The notes beneath the pieces were generated by a model. The model saw nothing but the letters and a program-made list of their open reading frames with translations, was not told where the DNA came from and made no database searches. The translations under genes and the position numbers were made by a program. Below are positions 1 through 11,869 of a DNA stretch of 64,000 bases, piece by piece. Each line of letters starts with the position of its first letter. The stretch's first letter is position 1. Source of the DNA: Leucaena leucocephala (taxonomy: Eukaryota; Streptophyta; Magnoliopsida; Fabales; Fabaceae); contig CM073552.1 of the NCBI GenBank assembly GCA_037074615.1, positions 20,932,019 through 20,996,018 on the forward strand. The letters are read 5' to 3'.

Positions 1-1097
1 AAATGATACTCTGCCGTTCTACATCTTCATGGAAGGTTGCCGGGTCTCCCTGAACATGTTTAACAATAGACTTCGTGTGGTTAATGATGTATGAGAAATT
101 GATCATGCGTTGTGTTATCCATGGAAGAAGAATACACAACATTGAGAAGCATCGCTTTCAAGTGACAACCTGTGACTTCAGGCACCTTAAAAATCACCGA
201 GTGTCCTTCCCCTTTGTAGATGAGCCAATCATTAGGTAGTTGAGAATCATCCAATCCCTATAAGGCATCAACACAATCAAATAATAATGAGGCCAAAAAA
301 GGAAAGTAAGTAAGGATCAGAAACATTTATGATTAGACCATGCGGGAAGTAATTGTTCATGTTTCTGTTGATTATTTGCCGCAAACGAAGCCGAAGCCTT
401 TTCATCCTTATATTAACACATAAAACACACACACACACTAACACTAACTATAGTTGGTTATTTCTCAAAGCTCATGGCGTTTAAATACAAAAAAAAACAG
501 ACCAGCCTGCGGAAATTCCTCTTTGAACACGTCCGTTTTGTCCAACACTCCCAGTTGAAGTAAAAGGGAATCGATGGAATCTGCTGGCCTTGCAATGTGA
601 AGTTGGTCATGACCCTCAGATGACACAGAAGCTTCCATATGTGAGATCTGTGGTGTATCTCGAGTTGATTCCAATTCCATAAAATTTGTCTCATACAAAG
701 CATCCAAAACTCTTGCCATTGCTTCATTAAATCGAAACTGTGATCTGCATTCCTCCCACATACCTTGAAGCTTCAGAAGATGGCCCAGAAATGGAGATAG
801 GCAGTGAAAGTCACTATTCCCTCCAACTGAGATATCTATAGATGATAGGATTTTCGCAAATTCTTCAATACCGTATTGGGGAATATTATAATTTGACATC
901 CAAGACCATACGAGAGAAGGAAATATATCTTGTGCTCTTCTTTCATACCCACACAAAGATACATATCCATGCTGAAGCCCTTCCAATCTTGCTAATGACT
1001 TGGGTACTGTTGTTATGGCAGTTCAGCAATTCGGTTTAGTTTCATTTGAATATAAAACTAAATCACATGATAATAATAATAAAAACAACAGCAGCAG

Positions 1098-1141
<44 letters not shown>

Positions 1142-1964
1142 TCAATAGTATAATTCCTTTCAAGATTTATAATGCAAATAGTTTTCATCTCTCCTAATAA
1201 GTATGTATTTTAGGATTTGAACTTATGTTTTTTTTCTTATGAAGAAGAGATTGCTTACCGCCTTAACTAATATCTTGTTAATAATAATAATCTTTTATAT
1301 GAAGAATATATGCAAGCAAACATGTCCAAGTATAGTATTATATATGAAATAGAAAGGGGTTAATCCAACAACGTGTATGCAATGACTTTGTAAATAAGGG
1401 GGGAAGTTTGACCATCCATCATTTTCATTTATTTTTTTCTTTTTAAATGAGAGAATGTTTAGAATATTACCGATTAGCTGAGGAACTAAAACCGGAGATG
1501 TTGGCAGCTGCGGTGAGGGACTCCCTCCACCGCAACACTTGATCACTCTTCCTTCCCAACCTTGGCTCGTGTCGTTCCGTTGCTTCACCATAACTGCCTC
1601 TCTGGTGACGAACAGGAGACGGATCTACGTTATAGAATATGGGAATAACCACCTGAGCTTGAGTTCTATGACACTCCATTATTTTCACCACTTCCTCTAG
1701 ACACCATCTGGAAGAAGCAAAAGCTTGAGAGAAAATTACTAACGCCATTTGTGATCTTTCAATTGCTTGTTCTAATGAGCCTGAGATATCTTCTCCCCTT
1801 TCAATAGTTTCATTGGCCATGAAAGTATGGATTCCTAACCGTCTTAAAGCAATAAAAAGATGAGAAGTGAAACCACTACGAGTCTCATCGCCTCTGAAGC
1901 TCAAGAAGACATTATAAGTCCATCTTGGTGCTGTGGAAGTGGAAGAAGAAGAAGAAGAAGCCAT
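1..1964 (-). pseudogene. TNL immune-receptor relic: TIR exon plus C-terminal exons, NB-ARC and LRRs missing
   Basis: Three pieces lie in gene order on the minus strand. The TIR exon (1964-1471) opens MASSSSSSTSTAPRW and contains NVFLSFRGDETRSGF and the SSRWCLEEV region; it ends at a GT donor in the same phase as the intact neighbour. The next homologous block (about 1020-507) matches the neighbour only from its post-LRR segment (LQHGYVS, DIFPSLVWSWMS). The third block (257 to beyond the left edge) is the C-terminal C-JID-like exon. Only about 450 bases separate the TIR exon from the post-LRR block, so NB-ARC and the LRRs were lost by deletion; similarity to the neighbour stops near 1021. The donor at 506-505 is GC where the neighbour has GT, and the last block lacks about 8 bases relative to the neighbour, giving a stop at 83-81. 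A truncated TIR transcript remains possible. The gene continues off the left edge. Confidence 0.85.
1106..1137. repeat. (TA)n microsatellite
   Basis: About 16 TA units follow a short CAG/CAA-rich tract. It lies beside the deletion breakpoint of the TNL relic, between its TIR exon and its post-LRR block. Confidence 0.95.
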
Positions 1965-2075
1965 CGCTCATAGACGGAATGAGAATTCACAAGAGCCAAG
2001 GCCCTACATGGTTTATGGCTATGTATAGTCTTGCTTATTTATACTCATTAGTCAATCACTTATTCCTGTTTGATA

Positions 2076-2145
2076 TTTTATTTTAGTCAGTGAATGCAGA
2101 GAAATTCTTATTTTATTTTAGACAGTGAATGCAGAGAAATTCTTA
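2076..2145. repeat. 35-bp tandem duplication
   Basis: Two adjacent 35-base units (2076-2110 and 2111-2145) differ at one base. They share the core CAGTGAATGCAGAGAAATTC. The duplication lies about 110 bases upstream of the relic TIR exon start. Confidence 0.9.
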
Positions 2146-3220
2146 GGTTTCTACATTGTCCAGTCTCTATATATGCACCAATTATGCATAACTTAATAAG
2201 AAATTCTTGCATACTTTAGTATGACTACACAAGGTCATTTATACTCTCTCCATTCACAATATATATAACAATTCTTCTAACTTTTAATAAAAAAATTACT
2301 AAAAAAATAATGTAATAACTAAAAAGTCTCAAAACAAGTAATTATAGATTTGTTGTCATTTCTTCCTCCAAAACTTGTTAGTATATATTACCCGTTGTAA
2401 GATTTTTTAGTGATTACCTTGTTAGTTATAACTGTGCAATAATTTTTTCATTTTTAATCCAGCTGCCAGCTACTTAATTTGCATTATCTTATTATTTTTA
2501 GAGCAAGTAAGAGGATTTTTAGTTCAGAGCTCTTTCTCTTCCTCTCTCCCTAATTTTCTCTCATCTTTGTTCTTCGTATTCTAGGAAGAGAGTTTGATAG
2601 GTGGTTGACATGGTCTTGTTTCAACTTCTAGCAACCAAAACTAAACCATCAAGTCGTAGCCTTATAACTCAACTGACCCTAATTACCTCCTTAAAAACTT
2701 TTTTAAACGTGAGATTATGAATTTGAATCTTCTATAAAAAAATATAATGAGTATGTGAGTTATAACAAAACATAAAAAAAAAACTAAACTATTCAATTAC
2801 ATTTTAATACTAGAAATTGTCATTATATATCTAACTTAAACTATAATTTATCGTCAAACCCTAACTCTAGATTACCCAAATTGTGCTATATATAGGACAA
2901 AAAATCTACACCAATTAAAAATTTAAACAACTTCCATCAACTCATTGAGACTTTATTTAGGGCCTGATTTTTTAAAAAAAATTCATTTTAATTAATATTT
3001 AATCAATGCACATGTTGAGTCTTTTTTTTTTTTTTGGGTAATACACAAGTTGAGTCTTTTATTAATTAATGTACATCACATGTTTTAAAAATATGTTATA
3101 ATTCGGTGGCGTGTGCCGAAGATAACGTACCAACAAGTTCACAAATAAATAAGAAAAATTATTTAGAGATCTCATAAAAAAGAATTAATTATTTTAAAAT
3201 CTAATAATAACTGAGCATTG

Positions 3221-3260
3221 TTAGTTTAAAGAAGCATTTGTTAGTTTAAAGAAGCATTTG
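3221..3260. repeat. 20-bp perfect tandem duplication
   Basis: TTAGTTTAAAGAAGCATTTG occurs twice back to back, at 3221-3240 and 3241-3260, in the spacer between the TNL loci. Confidence 0.9.
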
Positions 3261-3320
3261 TTAGGTATAATCTCTTTGGTGCTATATCACAATTATAATC
3301 AAATTATATGCAACTAATTC

Positions 3321-3323
<3 letters not shown>

Positions 3324-3353
<30 letters not shown>
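3324..3353. repeat. (TA)n microsatellite
   Basis: About 15 uninterrupted TA units in AT-rich intergenic DNA. Confidence 0.95.
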
Positions 3354-3355
<2 letters not shown>

Positions 3356-4795
3356 TTAACTACAAATATCATCTATAATTGGACGTGATATCCGAACTTG
3401 TTAACGGCAATTACTTAATACTTCAATTCAATTATATCATTTTAGTGATCTCATAATTAGGCTAAGGTCAATTTCTTAAATAAATTAATGCATATAATAT
3501 AATCATCTGACATCCCAGTTGTGTTCGGGGTCTTAACACAGTGGAATTCATATAATTAGTTCATTTATCAGCCACCCAAGTTTGAATAGTTCGCCACAAA
3601 AAGTCAGACCTAAATGAAACAAGTTGGTCAATTATAATTGCTAGTTTTGATTCTTTCTTTTATGTTTAGTTGTACAATAATATCATCCTCTTACCTGCCG
3701 TTTAATATATATGTATATATATATATCAATTTTCCATTCATAAAAGAAGAGATAATGAAATTTTTCGCCCCTCAAGTTTGAGTCAATTATCTATTTGATC
3801 TCTCAAGTTGCCTCAGATTTCAAGTCAAAGGAGACAGAGAATATGCAAAATGATAGAAGACTTACTTGAGAAACAGACGGACGATGATGGAACGACAAGC
3901 AGCACTGATTAGAGGGATATAGTTATTTTAACAGTTTTATTTTTCCTTCAAACCGTAAGAACTAATTGTGTATATAGTTATAAAATTTTAGGAACTTATG
4001 AAATCATTCATCAATACATGACTATTAAACTAATTAGAGTTAATTAAAGTTAGACCACAAACCCACAACTTCCGAAAACTGATTCTATGGGATATTCCTC
4101 AACCGAAATATAGAATTTGTGGGTGAACAAGGTCAAGGTTTTTTAGTCTGCTGTGATTTTTGAAGATGACAAGTCTTGTTCAAAAATGTTTTTCTTGAGT
4201 TTTATGGATTATCACATGCACTTTTGAAAAAGCTGACTTTTCTTGAAGAATTACTTCCTTCTTAATCTCTGTTTTTATTTTCCATTTTTTGATGAAAAGG
4301 ATGACTTCAGATTGGTTTCTCTGAGAATTGAAAACTCTGGACTTCCAAGATTCACATTGTATTGAGTTGATATTCAGATAATTAACGATGTAGGAATGGA
4401 AAGCTTTCATCAATCAAAAGATATCTTAAAAACAACAATAATCTTTTTTCAATTCACCCATCCAAGACTCTTGAGACACAATCAGTCAAAACACACTATA
4501 CAATCAACATAAAACGACAGATGTTTGAAAGGAAATATGACAGTTTAGGGTCAATTATTTTAGCAAGATAATGACAGTTAGTGGCTCTAAAACTTGAAAA
4601 TGCCAACTAAAGACTGAAGTTATTTACTGATTAGGAAAATTCTATAGCTGACCTGTAAAAATCTTGATTGAAATCTGTACTAATTGACAGTTTTAAATTT
4701 TGTGGTCCTTAAAGTATCATACACCTTGCTTTAAAAGTTCAATAACTGTCATTTTCCCTTTATAGAAGTTGCAGTAATTTTTTTCAACAGTGATC

Positions 4796-7700
4796 TCAAT
4801 AACCGGCGAGCTTAGAACCCTCATAAATCAGGTATGCTGTAATCTTCTTCACAAGAAATTGAGACCCAATACTTAAAACAAGCTCCACGAGGTCACCAGG
4901 TTGAACACTTGAAATTATACTCTTCCATTCTTCATCTTCATGGAAAGTTTCCCAGTCTCCCCCATGTTGTTTAACAGTAGCCTTGGTGTAGTTAATGATC
5001 AGAACATTTATGAGAAATTGAGGCGTTATTGTGCCATCCATGCAACAAGAATACACAACATTCAGAAGCATTGCTTTCAAGTGACAACCTTTGACTTTAG
5101 GCACCTTAAAAGTTACAGAGCGTCCTTCACCCTTGTACATGAACCAATCTGGATGCTGATCACCAGGTAGCTGAGAATCATCCCACCCTCCATTATTCCA
5201 TCCCTATATATAGCATCAACGCAGGAATCAGAAGCTTGTATTTTAAGTACTTATACAGGAAACTCGTTTCCAAACATGATGGGGGTAGAAAAGAAAAGAG
5301 AGACAAACCTGTAGTATTCTGTCTTTCAACAAGTCTGCTTTGTCGCACCCTCCCATTTGAAGTAAAAGAGAATTGAAGGAATCTGATGGTCTTGCATTGT
5401 GAATCTGGTCATGGTCCTTAGATGACGCAGAAGCTTCCACGTATAAGATATGTGGTGTATCTCGAGTTGATTCCAATCCAATAAAATTTGTGTCATACAA
5501 GGCATCCAAAAGTCTTTCCATTTTTCCATTGAAACGAGACTGTGATCGGCATTCCTCCCACATAGCTGGAAGCTTGGCGAGATCACCCAGAAATGGAGAT
5601 AGGCCATGAAAGCTACCATTCTGTACAACTGAGAAAACTAGAGATGATATGCTCATAAAAAATGCTTCACTACAGGACTGGGAATTGTTGGTGGGTGACA
5701 TCCAAGACCATATGAGAGAAGGAAATATATCTTGTGCCCTTCCTTCATGGCCAGGGAACGATACATATCCATGAATAAGCCCTTTCAATCTTGCTAATGA
5801 CTTTGGTACTGTTGTTATGGCAGTGTTATCTGCCTTCAGTATTGTCATGGATTCCATCTGCTCAATATCTTCTTCCAAATGGTCAATCAATGAACAACCT
5901 GAAAGAATTAGAGTTTTTAATGATTTCAACTTGTACATGCCTCTGGGAAGAGCCTTAAGGCACTTGCAGTCTTTTAGATTTACAAAAAGAAGCTTTTTCA
6001 GATCTCCAATGCTATGGTGAACTAACATCAAGCTCGGACAATCTTTCAGCACTAGCTTTTCAAGATTTGGTAAGTTTGTAAAATCAGGAGTTTGTCTCAG
6101 GTGAGGTGAATGACTGAGAATGAGTATTGTCAAACACCGCAGCAGCTGCAAAAAATGAAGTTTCATATGAAAAATTAATCAAACATTAAAGGCTTAAAAC
6201 TTTTTTTTGGGGGGGGGGGGGAAGAGGAGACAAATCCGTACTTGTGGCTTCTTCCAAACTAGTTTGAGGTTGCTGTATTTAAAGTCAACAGCAACTAAGT
6301 TTTCCTGGTACAAGCTGTCAGGCGTGGATTTTAAAGGAAATCCATGCCAACAAAGCCACCTTAGCTTTTGGGAAACATGCCTATAATCTCCTTCAAGATT
6401 TACATAATCTAGTTGGAGCAATCTGAGTTTTTTCATTGCCTTGAATACCTCAGAATCAATCACATACACTCTGTGGGGCAACTTCAGAGATATTCCCTCA
6501 ATAACTTTTGTTCCCTGTAAATACATAACATAAAAATGTTAAGGAAAAAAAGAAGAAGAAGTCTTTGCTATTTGCTAAGAGAAAAGAAAATAGGACATGG
6601 AGGAAATTATTACCGTATTTTTTGTTAACACTTCAATTACATCTTCATGAAACCACAATCTACTGCGATCCTCAGGGTCCTTTCGTGGGCTTCCACCAAT
6701 AATTTCTCTTCCCATATCACGTAATAAGTCATGCATTTCAAGCTTATTATGCCGGTCAACACTTATTAGGCTTCGCTCAATGAGGGTTGTTATTCCGATT
6801 TTTGCATTAAAACCACATCCATTTAATATATGTGTTGCATAGTTTCTATCCTTGTTGAGAAAGAAGCAACATATGTCAAGAAATATATTCTTCTCCATAT
6901 CATCCTTTAAACCATCAAAGCTTATTTTTAACTTTGCTTGCATCTCATCATTTGGAATCCTTTCTAGTTTGGACAACAAATCCTCCCATTCTTCAATTTC
7001 TCTGTCAAACAAATAAGAACCAAGGACTTCAAGAGCTAGTGGGAGTCCACCACAGTAAGCAACTACCTTTCTAGAGAGTTCTATGAAGTTTTCCAAGGGA
7101 GCTGCATGCTTAAAGGCATGCCAACTGAAAAGCTTAAGAGACTCAATTTCATTCATTTCTCTCATTCTATACTTATAGTCAGCTTTAAGGACATTAAGTA
7201 GACGCAAATCTCTAGTTGTAATGATTATCACACTCCCTGGACAAAACCATTCATGACTCACACATAATGCCTTCAGGTGATCAATACTGTCAACATCATC
7301 TAATACAACAAATGCTTTTATGTTGGGAAATCTTTCTTGAATTACTTTTTTCCCTCTATCAATGTCACGTATCTTGAAAACTTGTGTTTTGGTGATATCA
7401 GAAATGAGTTGCTTTTGCAAATTAACTTGGTCATTAGCATGCTTTGAATTTTCTCTTATATTTGCAAGGAAACTTCTTGCTCCAAACTGACGACTAATTT
7501 TATTATAAATGGCTTTAGCAACAGTTGTTTTGCCAATGCCTCCCATGCCCCAGAGGCCAATGATATGAGCTTTTGGTGATATCTTTTGTGACCATTCAAT
7601 TGTTAGTTCCTGAAATAGTGACTCGATTCCCACTGGATGGTCAGCGACAAACAATTGTCCAACGTCTAATTTTTCCGAAACATCCTCAACAACAATCTCA

Positions 7701-10700
7701 ATCAGCTTACTTTCATCCCTGTCAGTCAATATTAAATATCCATGAAACAATAATCAGCCCCATAAATAGCATCATTATTAGAAATAAGCCAACAGGACTT
7801 ATGTTTTAAGCAGAAGAATTTTAGTAGACCGTGAAGAATAAGAGATGGACTCATTTAGCTGCTAAATATGTATATGCATCATAGAGGGCTTCTAAAGGCC
7901 AAGAGCACATGGAGGAGGCTGTTGGAACTGTGTCTTAAGATTGCTCGGTTTTTAACTCTACATATTTTTTAATTGGACCGTTGTCTGCTCATATTTAGCA
8001 CTGAATCACAGGATTCTAATAATAGAAGTAAATGTTTGACTAATAGGATTAGATCTAACGAGAGGGATTAGTCCTTTACAACGAGACGAACTAATATTTA
8101 AGTCTTGATGTGTACACATTTAGTGCCTAATTAAAATTAAGTAGGTATGTTCCTTTGAACCTATAATTATTTTTTGTCCGTGGCAAAGTGCAAGAGCAGA
8201 ACAAGGAACACAACAACAACAACAACAACAAAGCCTTTTCCCATTAAATGGGGTCGGCTACATGGATCATACGATGCCATTGTGCTCTGTCAAAAACTAA
8301 ATCCTTGGATAGGTTATTGACCAGGAGATCCCGCTCAATGACCTCGTTGAGCGTTTTCTTTGGCCTTCCTCTACTCCTTTTAACCGCACTCCATACCGTT
8401 TGATCCACCCTCCTCACCGGCGCATCCCTTGGCCTTCTTTGTACGTGTCCAAACCACCTAAGACGGTTCTCCACTATTTTCTCCTCAATAGGTGCTACTC
8501 CAACTCTTCCCCGTATTTGTTCATTACGAATCTTATCTTTTCTTGTATGCCCACACATCCATCTCAACATCCTCATCTCGGCTACCCCAACTTTATGCTC
8601 TTGCTGTCCTTTTAAAGCCCAACATTCACTTCCATAAAGCATTGCTGGTCTTATAGCAGTACGATAAAACTTTCCTTTTACTTTATCTGGTACTTTCCGA
8701 TCACATATAATCCCAGTAGCCTTTCTCCATTTAAACCACCCAGCCTGGATTCTATGATTAACATCCTCCAAAATTGTCGATCACAACTCCGCCTACGCAT
8801 GTAGCCGGTCCCAAGCCCGGGTAAAGGAGGAGGGTTGTGTTAGGCCCCGACAGCCAACGTAAAAATTGTCGAATCTTATGAACATGGACATACGAAGAAC
8901 AAGGAACACAATTGTAATATTTTAAATTATTAATATGGGCGTTTGGATTCCTCTCACGGTCAGTTACGAGAGCCAAAAGTGTCCAAGTAGTTCCAAAAAT
9001 TGAAATAGAAGGGGGTTAGTCCAATTATTTTGTAATAATTAAGTGGGGAAAGTTATTGATGTTAGAAGGTGAATTAGTTAGGTGATTAGTGTTAATCACT
9101 TGTACCTAGATAGCCTTAGAATTCTATATAAAGGGATTTAATCCATGGTTGAGGTGTAGGATAGTGAGATCCTCACCATAGTGAGAGAGAGGGTAACTTG
9201 GGTCTCTCTCCACAAAATCTCATAGGGTTATGGGATTAGTTAATCACCCTTATGTAAGGGTAGATTAATTATGAATCTTGTAATGAGCATGTTGCTTGGT
9301 TAATGAAGATGATGATCTTCTTCTTCAATTAATATTGTTAACATGGTATCAAAGCTTAGATAAAGAATAGAGTGCTCAAGATCAAGAATCATCCAAGAAC
9401 ATGGCGCCATTAATTTAAACTTGCACAAAGAATCCATTCAAGAACCTTTCAAATGTTGAAAGATTTCAAGAAGCAAAGGTGTGATATCGTCGTCTTCTTA
9501 GAAAAGATGCATTGCTCCAACATTTTTGTCCTAAAGATGACTGCACAAGAAAGGAAAATTTCCCAAGCAAATGTTGCAAAGCCAGTTGCAGGCACTGAAG
9601 CTAAGCCTGCCCAAAATGTTGAAACTGCTTCGCATAGAAATGTAGTTGCCTTATAGAGGCATGCACCGCCAGCAATGGGATTTGATAATGAGGCGTCTAG
9701 ATTCAAGGTAGCAAATACTCTGCCTGTGACCAATGGAACCCCTGTTGCCAGGCCAAGCCATGCGTATCAATCTCATGTATCAGATGATCATAGTTTCCAC
9801 AATGGCAAGGAAAGCGATGAATTCTTGAGAGAATCCTCACCTGGGTTTGATTTACTTGTAGCTGATGAACTGAGGAATTCAAATTACTATGATAGAGAGG
9901 ACCAATTTGGAAAACCAAGAGGTCAAGATGGGATGAACTTGGACTCTCTGAATGAATATGATTTAGGACATTCTATAGATTATAAATCTGTAGCAGATAT
10001 TGACCAAGAAAGATATTGTGGGCCACAAGGTTATGACTTGTACGATCACATGCAAGAGACGTATGAATGGGATCAGCGCAGGAATTCATCTGAAAGAATA
10101 TTCCGGGGAACAACCCATTTGGAAAGGATGACTCATCGCAGATCTGGCAGTCCTGAAAATGTTGGGGTTTCAGATCTTCGACATCGTTTATCTAAGCGCA
10201 GGAGGGTCAATGGTTTGAAATCTGTTGTGCGTCATGATTATGTTCGTCAGAGCCACGATGATGAGCAAAGTCACCGATTTTCTTCTCAAAAGGATGCTCA
10301 CCAGTTACCTCTGAATGAAAGCCCTCTCAGTAATCGCTTCCGAGGCAGGATAAAGCTTCCAGCAAATGGTGGTGACGAATATGTGGAGAGGGAATCAGAC
10401 GGGAAGAAATAGAAGCACATTGTCACCTGTAGCTATGCAGGCTCCTAATTCACCACAAGTCTGAAGCTGCATGCATCTAGCACATCCTTAGTTGTTGTTG
10501 GGATGGTAGTGACAATATTTTGATGGATATGATTGGTTAGGATTAAGAACGAGAGGCAATTGCTTAACTATTGATTAAAGAGATTTTTGAAGAAATTTTT
10601 ATATTATATTTTGTAAAATGAAAATGGTTTGATTTTAATTCACCTTACTCCCTTGTGTGTTGTGTTAGCAAGTTGGACACTTAAGGTTAAGGGGTGTCAA

Positions 10701-11536
10701 CTTGAGCGGGGGTGTTAGAAGGTGAATTAGTTAGGTGATTAGTGTTAATCACTTGTACCTAGATAGCCTTAGAATTCTATATAAAGGGATTTAATCCATA
10801 GTTGAGGTGTAGGATAGTGAGATCTCACCATAGTGAGAGAGAGGGTAATTTGGGTCTCTCTCCACAAAATCTCATAGGATTATGGGATTAGTTAATCACC
10901 CTTATGTAAGGGTAGATTAATTATGAATCTTGTAATGAGCATGTTGCTTGGTTAATGAAGATGATGATCTTCTTCAATTAATATTGTTAACAATTGAGTT
11001 TGAGCATTCATGATTTTCGTTTTCTTTTATTAAATGAGAGCTGGTTTAGAATATTACCGATCTGCTGAATGAAAGCCGGCAATGTTGGCGGCTGCCGTGA
11101 GTGCCTGCCTCCACCCCAACACCCGATCACTCTTCCTTCCCAACCTTTTCTCGTGTCGTTTCATTGCTTCACCATATGTGCCTCTCTGATGACGAACATG
11201 AGACGGTTCTACGTTATAGAATATAGGAATAACCACCTGAGCTAGAGTTCTATGGCATTCCATTATTTTCACCAGTTCATCCAGGGTCCACCTGGAAGAA
11301 GCATAATCTCGAGAGAAAATTATGATCGCAATTCGTGATCTTTCAATCGCTCGCAATAATGAGAGAGACATATATTCTCCCCTCTCAATCCCTGTATCCA
11401 TGAAAACATGGATTCCTGACTGTGTTAGAGGGGCAGCAAGATGAGAAGTGAAACCGCGACGAGTGTCTTCGCCTCTGAAACTGATGAAGACGTCGTACGT
11501 CCATGAAGAGGTAGTAGTAGTAGAAGAAGAAGCCAT
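4796..11536 (-). CDS. TIR-NBS-LRR (TNL) immune receptor, complete
   Basis: Intracellular immune receptor of the TNL class; TIR domains of this class are NAD-cleaving enzymes that signal through EDS1. Exons: 11536-11058, 7718-6614, 6514-6242, 6145-5309, 5203-4796. All junctions are GT-AG and in phase, giving 1033 aa. TIR domain about residues 12-150 (YDVFISFRGEDTRRGF; SSRWTLDEL holds the expected catalytic Glu). NB-ARC: P-loop GMGGIGKTT (217-225), Walker B FVVLDDVD, RNBS-B SVIIITTRD, GLPLAL, MHD at 488-490 (KLEMHDLL). Exons 3 and 4 carry a short LRR set (LRWLCWHGFPL, NLEKLVLKDC). The last exon is a post-LRR C-JID-like domain (GDQHPDWFMYKGEG). Intron 1 is 3.3 kb and holds a LINE and an LTR element, described separately. 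The start is the only ATG placing the TIR at its usual distance. No disabling change was seen; expression is unknown. Confidence 0.9.
8198..8911 (-). mobile_element. Truncated RTE-like LINE retrotransposon in TNL intron 1
   Basis: The reading frame at 8771-8244 matches the C-terminal end of plant LINE (RTE-like) reverse transcriptase polyproteins: YGSECWALKGQQEHKVGVAE, LRWFGHVQRRP and a WHRMIHVADP end. The minus-strand 3' end carries (TTG)n, read as CAACAACAA at 8211-8229, typical of RTE tails. A 16-base direct repeat, AGAACAAGGAACACAA, flanks the insert at 8198-8213 and 8896-8911 and is the target-site duplication. Bases 8764-8895 look like the GC-rich 5' part of such elements, so the middle was lost. 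Not autonomous. Confidence 0.85.
9060..9343 (+). repeat. 5' LTR
   Basis: 284-bp long terminal repeat, TG...CA bounded, with a TATA-like TCTATATAAAGG at about 9123-9134 that could be the element's promoter. Confidence 0.93.
9453..10412 (+). pseudogene. Captured CCCH zinc-finger-protein fragment inside the LTR element
   Basis: One frame runs 9453-10412 with a single in-frame TAG at 9654-9656; the segment after it is 245 codons from an ATG at 9675. Features include GFDLLVADELRNSNYYDRED, LNEYDLGHSIDY, a basic run LSKRRRVNG and NRFRGRIKLP near the end. From memory this resembles the long C-terminal region of plant CCCH zinc finger proteins of the AtC3H17/34 type; that identification is moderate. 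The cysteine-histidine finger itself is not intact: the part before the stop has Cys residues but no clean C-x8-C-x5-C-x3-H. No intron is evident, which fits capture from an mRNA. It lies between PBS and polypurine tract, so it travelled with the element. Confidence 0.6.
10713..10992 (+). repeat. 3' LTR
   Basis: 280-bp repeat nearly identical to 9060-9343. It lacks one CTT unit and one C relative to the 5' copy and shows about three substitutions. It is followed by the ATTGA target duplication. Confidence 0.93.
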
Positions 11537-11869
11537 CGCTTATTGAGGGAATCAGACAGGAGGGCAATAGAAATCTTCAACGGATCAGAATTCCAAAGAA
11601 CGAAGGCCATGTTTATGCCTACGAGTCACTAGTCAATCCCTCGTTCCTGTTTGATTATTTTATTATGGCCGGCCAAACTTGAGAAATTCTTAGGTTCATC
11701 ATACATTTTCCAATTACTACTACAACACACCAATTCATCTTCAATAGTTGACTTTCTTATCGCCACAAATTTATTTTCCTCTTTAATCGTGCAACTTCTC
11801 AATATATAAGCAAATATTAATAAACCATTTTTCTGGATTATGATGTCCTTCTTTCATGATATAGTGGTT

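Larger units (their letters stand above)
1972..4795. other. Spacer between the two TNL loci, no gene seen
   Basis: AT-rich DNA without coherent coding potential; short frames near 4180-4413 lack recognisable domains. It holds the TNL relic's upstream region, small tandem duplications and a TA microsatellite, listed separately. Confidence 0.6.
9060..10992 (+). mobile_element. Complete non-autonomous LTR retrotransposon with captured host gene
   Basis: Two LTRs (9060-9343 and 10713-10992) begin TGTTAGAAGG and end TTGTTAACA. The 5-bp target duplication ATTGA sits at 9055-9059 and 10993-10997. A primer-binding site, TGGTATCAAAGC (9344-9355), follows the 5' LTR directly and is one base from the usual initiator-Met tRNA complement. 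A purine-rich GAGCGGGGG (10704-10712) abuts the 3' LTR. The LTRs differ by about three substitutions and two small indels, so insertion is recent. No gag, protease, integrase or reverse transcriptase is present; the interior is host-derived sequence. It must have moved using proteins from another element. It lies in intron 1 of the intact TNL, opposite to that gene. Confidence 0.93.

Noticed and set aside
465..986. Open frame that could be read as a small standalone protein
   Set aside because: It is the post-LRR exon of the TNL relic; it matches the neighbour's C-terminal exon over its whole length and starts at a splice-type boundary, not a real start.
5326..5628. 100-codon minus-strand frame in the TNL
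   Set aside because: Alternative frame of the LRR exon 6145-5309; no family resemblance.
8400..8615. Plus-strand frame opposite the LINE
   Set aside because: Antisense shadow of the reverse transcriptase frame.
9703..9918. Minus-strand frame within the LTR element
   Set aside because: Antisense shadow of the captured CCCH-type sequence.
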